Source: Progne subis subis
Taxonomy: Eukaryota; Chordata; Aves; Passeriformes; Hirundinidae
NCBI GenBank assembly: GCA_022316685.1
Contig: JAKJHU010000030.1
Coordinates: 17,692,893-17,756,892, forward strand
Direction of reading: 5' to 3'
DNA: 64,000 nt
A model generated the notes under the pieces. That model had not been told where the DNA came from, ran no database searches, and saw only the letters and a program-made list of their open reading frames with translations. A program made the position numbers and the translations under genes. How positions within the stretch are numbered: the stretch's first letter is position 1; each line of letters opens with the position of its first letter. Below are positions 36,207 to 48,060 of this stretch, in pieces.

Positions 36207-36332
36207 AAAAATATTAATTGTAAAAGTAGAATGCTGGCACTAAATACTTCACAAGATGATATTAAAATACAAATACTAATTATAAAAGCAGAACACTGTG
36301 ACTAAATATCTCACAAGATGATATTAAAAATA
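36207..36332. repeat. Tandem duplication, period about 62 bp
   Basis: Two adjacent copies share ACAAGATGATATTAAAA at their ends and a similar TAATT-TAAAAG-AGAA-ACTAAATA core, with about 15% differences. Confidence 0.8.
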
Positions 36333-38429
36333 CAGATATTGGAGAACAATGTCTGGAGACAATCAATACAAATATGAAGAACAAGAACAGTTTTATGAAG
36401 CACTAATTTTTAAAAAGTCTGTGTTTCTGTGTTAAAATTTTCAGTTCTTGGCAGAATTTGAAAAAAAATCAAACCCAAACTCCACCCCTATATCTTTTAT
36501 ATTTCCCTAGTAAGTAGTAAAGCAGAGCACCTGCTGCATTTCTAAAAAACTCAGACTTTTAGGTATGGAAATACTTTCCATAGGCTCATACATTTCTGTT
36601 GTCCCCCAGAAGGGAAAATGTGCCTACATAGAGATATCTAATATTTAGACCACACCTGCAGCATGTGGGAAACATGTGGCAGTTGTCAGCTTCTAGTTCA
36701 ACTGGAAAACTGAAATAGAAGAATCATTTCCACTCAGAGTTGCAAAATCGCTCCTCTGGGAGGTGTCAGCTCCTGCTGACCTCAGTATTCAATAAAAACT
36801 CTTTGCTGGATGATAAGACACCACTGATCTGCAGGACTTGCAGTTGTGAGGTGGTAGCACTGGAGCCAGTCCAGTGTGGAACAGAGCAATACCACTGCAT
36901 TTCGATGGGATTATCCAGATATTCCTGAAAAAATGCATCCTAATCCTTACACTGTCAATATGCACATCTTCAATATTATTATAATGATGAAAGACAGGAT
37001 GTCCTCCTACCTTTACCAACCATAAGACTGCTACTAAGAAGATCAAGAGTAACTGTATTTTGCCAGTGCATTTAATACCATCCTCTACATTGAACAAAAA
37101 ATCCAGCATAATTTGCAAAGCATTCATTTTTCAAAGAGATTCCTGTCTCTGGCAGGAGTAGAAATGGTTGTCTGAAAATATTTCATTAAAGCTGACTGTA
37201 TAATTACTCTGAATGGCTGATACTGTTTTTGCAGTCTGTAAATGAAGGCATTTTGCTGAAAGACTAATTTGCCCTTCACAACATGAAAAACTTGATTAAA
37301 ATAACCTGCCAAGGTCAGAGTTTATTGCCCTTGAAGAGGGCATTAGCCACCAGGTTCCCTGAGTTAAAATTGTCTGCTATAAGGCCTTTATTGGAGAAGG
37401 AAGGAAATATTTTGTGTCTGTTCCAAAGTGAGAGCCCGATTCCCTGTTTGTGTCAGAGTGGGATGCTCAGCCCTGGGGAAGGAGCTTAGTTACTGCAGTG
37501 ACAGAAAACATCCTCAGGTCTAATGAACCCATTGTGGGTGTCACACATGGAATACTTGGCAAGAGACAAGATGTTCCATGAGCATTCCCAGAGTTTAGGA
37601 TGGATTTGGATGCAAAGTTAGAGACAGGACTCTTCCACCTCCTAATGATGCTCCAGACACTCAGCAAGCATTAATTAATCTCTGTATTTACTTCTGTATT
37701 CCTATATTGTTTCCACTATTTTCATGTTTACCACATATCTAGGAACAGTCCTAAAGTCAGCTGTAGTCTCAAAGATTTCTGAGACATATTTTTTTATGTA
37801 CACAATTACTGAAATATTTGCTTAAAACAAGAACAACCAGGAAAATCATTATTCTTTGTAATTAAGTAGTATATGCACATTTATACAATAGACAGAATTT
37901 AAAATGCTTCATCTATCCTCTGAATATATGTATGTACATATATACAGGTAAATAAATAAATCAGACCAGGTGATTTATTTATTAATCATCAGACATAAGA
38001 TGAGAAACATTAAAGGTGGAGTAAAATGAGCTGATGATGACCTAAAATAATATTTTTCAGTGGGCAAAAATAGCTTGTATTGAATCAACAGATTCACTCT
38101 TCTCTCTTTTATTGTCTTCAACCTGACTTTATTTGAAGCACAGTCTCTCCAGCAGTTTTTACTCTCTTGGAAAAGACAATCAGATTCTAACAATTTCTTG
38201 CATCATCAACAATATTATTGTCTAATTATCCAACATATCTGTAGCAAACCAGAAATATAAATACCTGAAGCTGTGACCTACAGCTACATTTCAGGCTACA
38301 TAAATGAAAATAATTCAGACTAATCCACCAGCCTCAGGGAGAAATCATTATATATATGAAATGGTTTACTTCTTTTGAAACTGGGGGTGAGAACACTTTG
38401 CATCATAGTCAAAATTAGGAGCAAGCATC

Positions 38430-38800
38430 ATTTAATTATAGAAAGTAGGACATGAGAAGACCTTGATAAGTCACTTAACCCATGCTCCAGGGTCCTGGAT
38501 ATTACCTAAATCACTCCTAAAAATTGCCACTCTAAACTGTTTAATTTTACCTCAGGGTAAAGCCTTCCAAGCAAAATGAGGTTATTTAAGATATTGTTAG
38601 GTTGTTTTTTCAAGGTTTCTCCTATTATTTAATGTAACTATTCCTCAGAATAACTTAGCCCATTATCTCATGATTGCTCGTAGATGAAACAGAGAACAAT
38701 TGATTTCTTCTTCTCTGTAGCAACCCCTTCCATATTTGAAGGTTGTCACAGCTGTCACTTCATTTTCCTTTACTCTAGAGTAATCCTCTATCCTGAAGAA
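38430..38800 (-). mobile_element. Old CR1/L3-like LINE remnant
   Basis: The arrangement recalls an old reverse-oriented CR1/L3: GAGAAGACCTTGATAAGTC, then GCCACTCTAAACTG, then TTACCTCAGGGTAAAGCC, then a block near TTGAAGGTTGTCACAGCTG. Divergence is high and no terminal repeat is left. Confidence 0.35.
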
Positions 38801-39404
38801 GCAGTGAAAATAAGCAGGATCCACAGCTACTTAAAAGAGTGTGTTTAAAGAACATCAGTGCTTTTTTGGGAGAAGGTTAGTTTCTACTTTTACTTTTTTT
38901 AAGATTAGTATCTGTTGCTCAAAAAACTGTTCTAACTTTGATAGACTGACTGCCTGAGGGTAAACCTGCCTCCAGCTTTCTTTGGCACTTAAGACTGCTG
39001 AGAAAGCCCAAGGGAGACCACAGTACACACACACACACATTTATATCACATATCTGAACATTAGCGTAGCAATCTGACCATGGGACACTGAATGGTTGGT
39101 AGTGGTAGGGGAACTTTTTTTGCTTGTAGAAAGAAAGATGTGTTACTATTACTCAAACTCTTTCACCTGTAATATTGCACAGACCACAGAGATCTAGGAA
39201 GTGGAGAGAGAATTGTTCCCCAAAAGAAGCATGGGGTGAGCATGTGCCTGATGTTTGGTGTAAGATTGTGCTCTGGCAGTGCTTGATGTCCCTAGATGGG
39301 GATGGGGAAGGCAAGGTTGCTGCTTTGAGCTTTGAACCATGTGATGGTGGTAAGCCCATAGAACAATGCTCATGAAGAAATGAGACCTGATAACATGTGG
39401 TGGA

Positions 39405-39485
39405 CTCTGTATTTTTAGGTTTATGGTTAAACTGGATGATCCAAAATGTTTTTGTCAGCCTAAATGATTGCATGATTCTATGATA
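39405..39485 (+). mobile_element. CR1 LINE 3'-end fragment
   Basis: It ends GATTGCATGATTCTATGAT, preceded by AAACTGGATGATCC, which matches the last part of the CR1 3' UTR. Sequence to its left, back to about 39180, may belong to the same copy but is too diverged to claim. Confidence 0.6.
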
Positions 39486-39708
39486 CAGGCCTGCAGGCAA
39501 GTCCCTCCCATGGCTTGGGGCTAGAATGGACTGAAGTGAGTGCAGAAGGCACAGCACGTAAACCAGATCTCACCCTGTGATCACAGGAGATGTGCCTTGC
39601 ACATGACCACGTAACCATGTTTAGTTTGCATTCCCATGTTAGTTCTGTCCTCCAGATCCTCAGTAGATCTTTGTATCTGTAGTCTTGAAACAATACCTGT
39701 ACTGTTAT

Positions 39709-40469
39709 CGCAGAATCAATGAGTTTGGAGGGGACTTCTGGAGATCATATTGTCACATCTTCCTCAGAGCAAGTTGCTTAGGGTCTTATCCAGTCAGATT
39801 TTGAATATTCCCAAGAATGAGTACTTCACAACATCTCTAGGCAACCCATCATAGTTCTCATTCACATTTAGAGTGAAAAAAAAGGTATCTTATGTTTAAG
39901 TGGAATTTACTGCATTTCAGTTCATTCACCCTGACTATCATCCTGTCTCTGGTCTGGGCACTCCTGAGAAAAGTTTATCTCCTTGCTTTAGACTAATCTA
40001 TTTATACATAATTATCAGATTACTACCCCCCCCAACACACACACAGACACCCACACACACACACACCCTCCTCTTCCTTCTCATTTCCAACCTGAACAGT
40101 CCCAGCTCTCTCAGCCTTTCGTTGTTTGGCAGCTCTTCACAGCCCTTCTCTGGACCAACTCCAGTATGTTCCTGTGTCTCCTGTGCTGGGTAGTTCTGCA
40201 CTGGGCCTGGCACTCCAGATGTGTTTCAGGAGGATCAAACAGAGGGGAAAGACTGCCTCCCTCAACCCAATGAGAATGTTCTGCCTAAGGCAGCGCAGGA
40301 GCCCATTGGCTTTCAGCCTCTTGGTTCATGGTCAGTTTGGGGTCCCGCAGGTTCTCCAGGGCCTTCTCTGCAAGAGCTGCATTCCAACTGGTCAGCGGCC
40401 AGTCTGCTGTGGTGCATAAGGCTAGTCCTCCCTAGGTGCAGAATGTTGCATTTCCCTCCTGCTGAATGA
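39709..40469 (-). mobile_element. CR1 LINE, outer copy, 3' part (interrupted)
   Basis: This reverse-oriented CR1 starts at the left with CAGAATCAATG and passes through CAGTCCCAGCTCTCTCAGCC and GGTCCCGCAGGTTCTCC blocks. It stops at CTCCTGCTGAA, where a second CR1 begins. The expected continuation resumes at 40894. A CA-rich patch (about 40026-40066) sits inside it. Confidence 0.85.
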
Positions 40470-40893
40470 AGGGGAAGGGGCTGGAGCACAGGTCTGATGA
40501 GGAGCAGCTGAGGGAGCTGGAGGGGCTCAGCCCAAAGGAAAGAAAATTCGTGGGGCACCTTATCCCTCTTTACAACTCCCTGACAGGCAGAAGTGTGTCA
40601 GTCTCTTCTCTAGGTAGTAAGTGGCAGGACAACAGGAAATAGGCTCAAGTTCTTCCAGAGATATTTATATTGGATATTAGTAGAAATTTCATTACTGAAA
40701 GGGTGATGGGGCATTGGAACAAGCCGCACAGGGAAGTGGTGGAGTCACCATCACTGGGGCTGCTGAGAAGGCAAGTGAATGTGGCACTTGGGGTCACGGT
40801 GTAGTGGTGAAAACAGTGGTGTTGGATTAAGAGCTGGGCTCGAGGATCCTATAGATCTTCTCCAGCCTTGAGGATACTGTGATTCTGTGACTC
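40470..40893 (+). mobile_element. CR1 LINE nested inside another CR1
   Basis: Forward CR1 runs from GGGAAGGGGCTGGAGCACAG to the terminal ACTGTGATTCTGTGACT and is inserted head-to-head into the outer minus-strand copy. The insertion order is clear: the outer copy is older. Confidence 0.85.
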
Positions 40894-41050
40894 CATGATG
40901 GTCCTGCCAGTCCATTTCTCCAGCCCACTGAGGTCCCTCTGAGTGGCAGCACAGTCATTTGGTGTATAAGTCACTCCTCCCAGTTTGGTGTTGTCTGCAC
41001 ATATTAAACTCTGTTGAGTTTGGTGAGAGTTAGTGAGTCCAACAAGACAT
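40894..41050 (-). mobile_element. CR1 LINE, outer copy, 5' part (resumes after nested insertion)
   Basis: The text CCATTTCTCCAGCCCACTGA, then GAGGTCCCTCTGAGTGGCAG, then TTGGTGTTGTCTGCACA continues the outer CR1 exactly where it broke off at 40469. Confidence 0.8.
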
Positions 41051-42950
41051 TCTTAAAGCCACTTAAGTGATTTAAAGAGATTGTGGAGTGTTGAAACTCT
41101 CCCTCACTACCTTGCTATATTTTAAGGTCCTACTTTTTCACTTTGAAAAATGGCCTTCAGGCCAGATGACTATCCTGGGAATAATTTCTGTGACCACCTA
41201 TTCTTCCATGTTTTGGAGACAAATTTTATACAAAGTCTGTAAGAAAATCTGGTTGTTGGTGTTTTTTTTGGGTTTTTTTTTTTTTTTTTTGGTTTTTTTT
41301 TTTTTGTTTTGTTTTTTTTTTTGTTTTGGTTTTTTTTCTGTATATGTATGGGTTTATGATTTGGATTTGTAATTATTTACTTATTTGTAGGATGCTCTAG
41401 CATTTTATTTTTTTCCTTGTTTGAGATGCCTTGAATTGTCATTCTGTATGAAAAGGCATTAGGCTTTGACTAAACACCTTTCAAGTTCTCTTAAAATCTG
41501 CAGCTGCTAAATCCATATTGCTGTTAGCCAAAATATGACAGTTTTATTTCCAGATTATAGTTTAATGACAGTAATTAGAAATAACATCTCTTAATTAATG
41601 GTGTGCATATTTTCAGTTTTTTAAATTGCACCTATAAACCATCTTCAGATATACACAAACCTTAGGGACATAGTAAATATTATTTTGACTTGCAAATGTA
41701 ACTACTGAGTTTGAAAGCAAGTTACAAAAAAAGGAATAAAGCATGAAATTTCACAGCGTTGCTTTAGCTGAGTATTTGCATCATAATAAAAATATATGTA
41801 AATCTATGAGGTGGTCTGAACCTTTAGAAATTTAAATATGAAATCTTACTAAATATATACATTTTTTTAGATTAAAAAAATAAACAAAACCTCAGTCAAG
41901 TCAAATTACAGAAGCTTTCCATTGCAGAAGAAAACCAGAAGTGATCTCAAATCCTCTTTCTTCTTGTACACTATCAGAAATGTTCTTTAATATTCACTTG
42001 ATAGACAATTTGTAAACCCAGTGTGGAAGTTAGCATGTTCTAGTGTCATGGAAAGCAATCTGGCCAGCATAGTTCTGTTAACTGCTTGAAGAGGAGAGGA
42101 CAACTACCTTCACAATCTTTGTACAAAGTCTAAGGGATGTTGAACAACTTAAACTTATACCAATCTTTATGTATATGAGAGCTTTTCTTGAGTTTAAAAT
42201 AATCAACATGTTAAGGTCCATACTTTTATATTCATTCTCCAAAGTCACATAGCCTTGCAGAGTTCTGTACTTAAAGCTTTTAGATTTTTTTTTGTTTTGA
42301 TTGTTGATGACATTTGAATGCTTGTGTTAGATAATCTACCATGCAGTGTTATCAAAGAAGAGTGGCTGTCATCAGAAAATGTACAGTAAAAATAACCAGA
42401 CACAAGTACATTTTTACAGAGGAGAAAGTATTAAGTCATTGAAAAAAATAATTTTTAAGCATGAAGAGCTATTGAGATCATAAGAAGATTAATGGGAGCC
42501 TACCATCCTGTACCACCACACAGAAAATGGGAGCACTTCATGTGTACGTCTGGCATTTCTTACAGCCTCTCAGGTGACTAATGGGACACAGCAGACAATA
42601 GCAATTCCATTAGCACAAATTAAATACATGTAATAATTTCTTCTCTTCCTATTGTTGTCAGCAAACTGCTATTACTCTCAGGATTGCAGAGAACATGTAA
42701 ATTGTCATAGAATCAGTCAGAGTGGAGTTGGTTACATTTTGGAATGTCAAAAAAGTTTTACAGAGACTTGTAAAACTTGTACAGCCCTTAGGCAAGTTTC
42801 ATATGGCTTCAGTTCTGCTTAAGTCTCAAAAAAGAATTTTCACTGGCTTCTCTCAAGGACCGTCAGATCCTGGAGGAATCTGCTGTAAATCTCTCTGACC
42901 ACTTTGAGGTACACTAACACCCTTAATATTTCAAGAATGAGTTACTATAA
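41051..42950. other. Intron 1 sequence, T-rich tract only
   Basis: No exon or repeat family was recognised outside the TTTTG tract. Confidence 0.6.
41260..41338. repeat. T-rich low-complexity tract (TTTTG units)
   Basis: The complement type of the CAAAA tracts seen elsewhere in the window. It gives spurious Phe-rich frames. Confidence 0.85.
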
Positions 42951-43625
42951 AGAATCATAGAATCAGTTAGGTTGGAAAAGACCTCTAAGACCATCAAATC
43001 CAACTGTTACCCCAGCACTGCTAAGTCCATCACTAAACCATGTCCCTAAGTGTCACATCTACATGGCTTTTAAATCCCTCCAGGAATACTGACACCACCA
43101 CTCCCGTGCACAGCCTGTTCTAGTGCTTTTTGGTGAAGAAATTTTTCATGCTGTCTAATCTAAACCTCTCCTGGGGAAATTTGAGGCCACATCCTCTCAT
43201 CCTGTCTCTTATTACTTGGGAAAAGAGATCAACCCTCACCTGTCTACAGCCTCCTTTCAGGCAGCTGTAGAGAGTGATAAGGTACCCCCAGATCCTCTGC
43301 TCCAGGCTGAATACCCCCAGCTCACTCAGCGGCTCCTCATCAGACTTGTGCTCCAGCCCTTTCTCCAGCTCCATTGCCCTGCTCTGGACTTGCTCCAGCC
43401 CCCCAGTGTCTTTCTTGCAGTGAGGGGCCCAAAACTGGACACAGGATTTGAGGTGTGACCTCCCCTGTGCTCAGCACAGGGGGACAATCACTGTCGTGGT
43501 CCTGCTGGCCGCACTGTTACTGATACAGGTCAGGTGCCATTGACTTCCTTGAACACCTGGGCACACACTAGCTCGTGTTCAGGGAGCTATTGACCAGCAC
43601 CCCCAGGTCCTTTTCCACCTATATG
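42951..43625 (-). mobile_element. CR1 LINE, 5'-truncated
   Basis: It starts at the left with AGAATCATAGAATCAGTTAG and continues with well-kept reverse CR1 sequence (CCTTTCTCCAGCTCCATTGC, CTTTCTTGCAGTGAGGGGCC, GACCAGCACCCCCAGGTCC). It is among the better preserved copies in the window. Confidence 0.92.
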
Positions 43626-43690
43626 ACATCCACTTTTACATCTTCTCTGTACAGGTGGATGTTAGAGTCACTGATGATCAGGATGAAAGA

Positions 43691-43780
43691 ATAGAATAGA
43701 ATAGAATAGAATAGAATAGAATAGAATAGAATAGAATAGAATAGAATAGAATAGAATAGAATAGAATAGAATAGAATAGA
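43691..43780. repeat. (ATAGA)n pentanucleotide microsatellite
   Basis: About 18 uninterrupted copies of a 5-bp unit sit at the 3' tip of the CR1 that follows. The normal CR1 tip is an 8-bp unit, so this looks like a derived expansion of its AT-rich tail. Confidence 0.95.
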
Positions 43781-44190
43781 AATTTCAATTTCATAGGACC
43801 TACAACAGCTTTCTTGTCCAACTGCCTGACTACTTCAGGGGCCATCAAAAGCTAAAGCACATTATTAAAGATATTGTTGAAATGCCTCTTAGATACTGAC
43901 AAACTTGGGGTATTGATCACCTCTCTAGGGAGCCAATTCCAATGTTTTAACACCTTCTAGGTAGAGAAATACATCCTAATGTCCATTCTCTGAGTTTCCT
44001 GGTCCAGCTTTGAACCATTCCCACATGTCCTGTCAATGGATCCCTGAGAGATGAGTTTAGCACCTCTCTCTCCCCTTCCTTTCCTTAGGAAGCTGTTAGA
44101 GAGAAGGTCACACCTTAGCCTCCTCTTCTCCAAACTAGTCAAAGACAGAGTTCTTAACTTCTCTTTATAGGACATACCTTCCAGCTCTGA
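43781..44190 (-). mobile_element. CR1 LINE with expanded 3' tail
   Basis: Reverse CR1 text follows the pentanucleotide array: CATAGGACCTACAACAGC, GGGAGCCAATTCCAATG, GTAGAGAAATACATCCTAATG. It is a more diverged subfamily than the neighbouring copy at 42951-43625. Confidence 0.75.
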
Positions 44191-47039
44191 AGAGAATGAT
44201 GTGGAACCAGGTCTTTAAAGAAAGAATGAAGTTAAATGCATTCCCACTATATTCCCACAAAAATGTGTATGACTGAAAGAAACCAATGCAGTAGTCCTCT
44301 TTTGACGCATCACAGAAAATATTGAGATGCTTTACACAAAAATCTCGAAGCAATTGATCATATTAGTCGCTTATTACAGCAGCTGAGGAAGGCAAAATTT
44401 CAAATAATATGGAGCTCTGAAATACATAAATATGTGTGTGGGTCACCACAGACCAATGACTAATTTAGAGATGGAATGGGTATGAACCTCATTTCCAATC
44501 TCTAGCTGAAATCTGTGGTGCATATTATTCCTTGACTAAAAGACCATGCATATCTGCACATCAAATTATACTGAGCACATGTGGGATGATTTCTATGTCA
44601 ATTATAACCCTGTCTAGTATGCTTATGAAGCTTATTAATATTAATAAGCATTGAAGATACTTTCTTATATGACAAGAGGATCATAGGATAAAAGAATATA
44701 TACATCTAGATCTTATGGCATTATTTGAATAGCTTCCTTGAGATCTAAGTAATTTCTTCACCTAAAATCCTAGCTGCAGAATTATATAATCTCTTCCACA
44801 CCATGTAATACCATCTAGTTTTTCTGTGCTGATTCATCTTACTGGGTTTTTATTATTTCTTCTTTTCACTGTGGTGGCAGTTATGGATTTATGAATGAGT
44901 TTTCTACTGTGGTAGACCTAATGCAAGGAACACAGAATGGATAGCTCCTTCCCTGAGTAGTAAAGGTAAATGAAGCAGTAGAGTTTGAACAAAGGAAAAA
45001 TAGTAAAGTGCCTGAAGATTGGATCCACCCAAAGACATAGATTGAATTTCAAAATTAAGATTCTGACACTATTGAATGCTTCCATTAATTTCATTAAAGA
45101 AGGATTTATGCATTTTATTTTTAAGGGAAAAAATCTAAAAAGGAAAGAAAGAGGAAAATACAAAACTTCAAAGTGATGATTAAATCAAAATTGAAAAATA
45201 AAATTGAGGTAAAAAACAGATTATTGAACTCAGAAATTTCATTTATACTGGAGGCTACTGTTATCTAGATTAAAACTAATGCATCATATAAAATTATAAC
45301 ACCAACATCAGTATTTGGAAGAAGTATAATGATTTGTTGTGATTGTGGAAAAAATTGGCTTGTGTTAGTTTTGATTTTTTTTTTTTTTTTTTGCACGGAT
45401 ATACTTCAGCTGCTTCTCAGATTGCAGAAATGGTTAATTAATGAACTCTGCAGCCTTCCTCTCTCTAGAGCTAACTGCATGAAACCTTGTGGCAGAAGAA
45501 GCTGGCAAATGAATAACAGCACTTCTTAAAATAGTTGCTGATAAATACAACCTGTATGACGAGACATTCCTCTGACTGACAATGGCTGCCTGGCTTTGCA
45601 CTTCATCCTGTGCACAGTTCCTAATGTTTTTGTTCTAGGTTAAGCAGCAGCACTGGTATCTCTGTCAGCAGACCTGGCTGTTTGGAGAGATAAGCATGAC
45701 AGAGCTCATTCAGAGAGATTCCTGGAGGAGATGGATGTCCACATTTGTGTTCTCTTTCAGAAGAACTGTGGATTCAGAGCAAAGCTTTCCCTAAAGAGAG
45801 TCCTGAGAAGTCATCTTCATGGTTCACCTAAAAAATCCTAATATGTATGGGATTCTTTATATTACATTCTGTGGGCTTTAAATCAGGGATCTAAATGAAG
45901 CTGTTGGAAGCATGTGAGTAAGTCAGGTCTTAATAATATTCCTTAGAAAAATCTTTAGTTTCAAGAAATGCCAGATCCTCAGGACTTTTTGTGCTTGATC
46001 ACTTTTGATGCACCAAGTCTCTTCCATCCCTGGTTTGAATGACTGGGGCTGCTAGCAAAATGCTCAAGATTCACTGCAGCACTAACCCAGTGATTTGCAT
46101 TCAACTCCCTCTTTGGGTCAGTCTGAAACTCTACAGTCCTTTCTGCACTCATGATAGGTACAAGCTGCACTGCATCAAGAACAGAGCAAGTGACAGAACT
46201 TGTTTTTGTAAGAAAGACAAGATGAAGAAAAAATGGCTCATAAGCCACAAAGCAAGGTCCTTGAGCAACTCATTTGCAGACACACAACAACTACAGTTTA
46301 ATTCAGAAACCTATGTTGAATGCCACCATACTCTTACAGATCCTTACAGAGTATGCAAGAAGACTCTGGAACTATGAAAGGCAGGGAGTATGTCTAAAAC
46401 CACAGTTTTCCCTAGGATTTAGAGAATCACTGTTATGTTTTCCCCTATATGCTTGGGCTTTTCAGCACTCTGAAAAAGAGATTCAAGATTCATTGTGTCA
46501 GAGTGGAGATCAGAGTGTACAGTATGCTGGTTGGGATCTGTGCTCGAGGGAATGATTTAACAACATTAAATAAAACATTAAAATGTTGAGCAAGGACACC
46601 TCTATCAATGAATTCCATAATCAGTTGGTTACAGACTCAGGATCAGTATTTTTTAATTTTTTATTTTTCGATGTTTAATCTTAAAATTTTATCTTCACTG
46701 AAGAACAATTGTGCTAGGATGGGGGAAGATTTGCTTTGGAAACTCTGGTGAGGTAAGAAACAGACTTCAATCCTCTCTGGGGAAAAAGAGATTCAAACCT
46801 TGGTCTACCACATCCCAGGAATATTTTCATTACCACTTTTTTTACACAGAGGAAGAGCACAGTAACCTTGTCTACTGACTTTGACATTGGACAGGTGCTG
46901 TGTGTGTAGTACAACTGCACAATGTGGGTGTGGTAGGATGCTTGGTAACTTAAACATAGAGTTATTGAGGCACTTCATGGGATGCACTGAGACAGAAGCA
47001 CAGTTAAGGAAAAGAAAGCTACATTTAGAGAAATGTGAT
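44191..47039. other. Intron 1 sequence, nothing recognised
   Basis: A+T-rich DNA with one 20-bp palindrome. Open frames of about 110 codons near 46039-46377 have no recognised relative. Confidence 0.6.
44630..44649. other. 20-bp perfect palindrome
   Basis: GCTTATTAATATTAATAAGC reads the same on both strands without a spacer. It lies in A+T-rich intron 1, so chance is likely. Confidence 0.7.
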
Positions 47040-48060
47040 CATATAATCACAGACACATTGAATGCAAGGTTGGAAAGGACCTCCAGGATCATCTGGTCCA
47101 GCCTTTCTTGGCAACAGCACAGTCTAAACAAGATGGCCCTGCACTCGGTTGAGATGAATCCTAAGAGTGTCCAATGTCAGTCAATCCACCACTTCCCATT
47201 TCTCATTGCAAATATTTTTTACCTTGTGTCCAATCATAATCTCCGCAAGAGTTACTTTTACACATTATCCCACACCTTTTCCATACTTGTAAAACAGTCT
47301 GATCTTTGTTGCTATCTTTTGAAGGGTGAAGATGTCTCCCCTAAAGCCTCCTTTTTTCAAGGCTGAACACACTCAGTTCTCTCAGCCTTTCCCGTATGTC
47401 TGTATTCCCCTTTCTTTGCTCATCTTTGTGACCTCTCTTTGGACTCTGTCTTTGTGACCTCTCTTTGGACTCTGTCTATCCAGTCCACATTTTTTTTTGT
47501 ATTGCTGGGACCAAGCCTGAACACAGTATTCCAGGCCAGGCAAGTGAGGAATAAAGTGAGATAATGACTTCTTGATCTCTGCTGGGGATGTCCTGGTCAA
47601 TGCAGCCCAGCCTCCTGCTGGCTTTCTCTGCCCCAGCTGCACACTGATCACTCATTCTGAATTTGCTGTCCACCAGGACCCCCAGATCCCTTTCCATAAA
47701 GCTGCTTCCCAGCCAGGCAGATTCCAACCTGTGCTTCAGTCCTGGATTATGCTTTCTCAGATGCAGCACCTTACACTTGTCCTTGTTGAACTTCATATGG
47801 TTCTTGCTAGCCCACTCTTCTGGACAATCCAAATCTTCCTGCAGGGTGGCTCCTCCTTCCCTTACTCAGTTTGGGACCAAGAGTGTAAGGGTACACTTGA
47901 TCCCATCTTTCAGATCACTTATAAAGACATTAAGCAGCATTGAGCCCAATACCAATCCCTTGGGGACCACACTTGTGCCTTTCAGCCCATTCCCCACCCA
48001 TGGCACTGGGCCATTGCCAGACCCTGTGTTAACATGATGTTGACAAAGTGCTTACAGGAA
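47040..48060 (-). mobile_element. CR1 LINE with C-terminal ORF2 remnant
   Basis: This is the longest CR1 in the window. On the minus strand 47832-47476 reads as the end of CR1 reverse transcriptase, with KNHMKFNKDKCKVLHLRKHN and DLGVLVDSKFRMSDQCA, which are conserved thumb-region blocks. A second fragment in another frame (about 47651-47382) continues it (PGLEYCVQAWSQQYKKK). Frameshifts make it non-functional, and the 5' part of ORF2 and all of ORF1 are missing. Confidence 0.93.
47425..47476. repeat. 26-bp tandem duplication inside CR1
   Basis: The unit TTTGTGACCTCTCTTTGGAC plus six more bases occurs twice in a row and identically. It is a local duplication private to this CR1 copy. Confidence 0.9.

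Larger units (their letters stand above)
31751..38429. other. Intron 1 sequence, simple repeats only
   Basis: A poly(A) tract and a 62-bp tandem duplication are the only structures seen. Open frames up to 113 codons (34925-35266 plus) look random. Confidence 0.6.

Noticed and set aside
47572..48037. Two plus-strand frames of about 124 codons
   Set aside because: Antisense shadows of the CR1 reverse transcriptase remnant.
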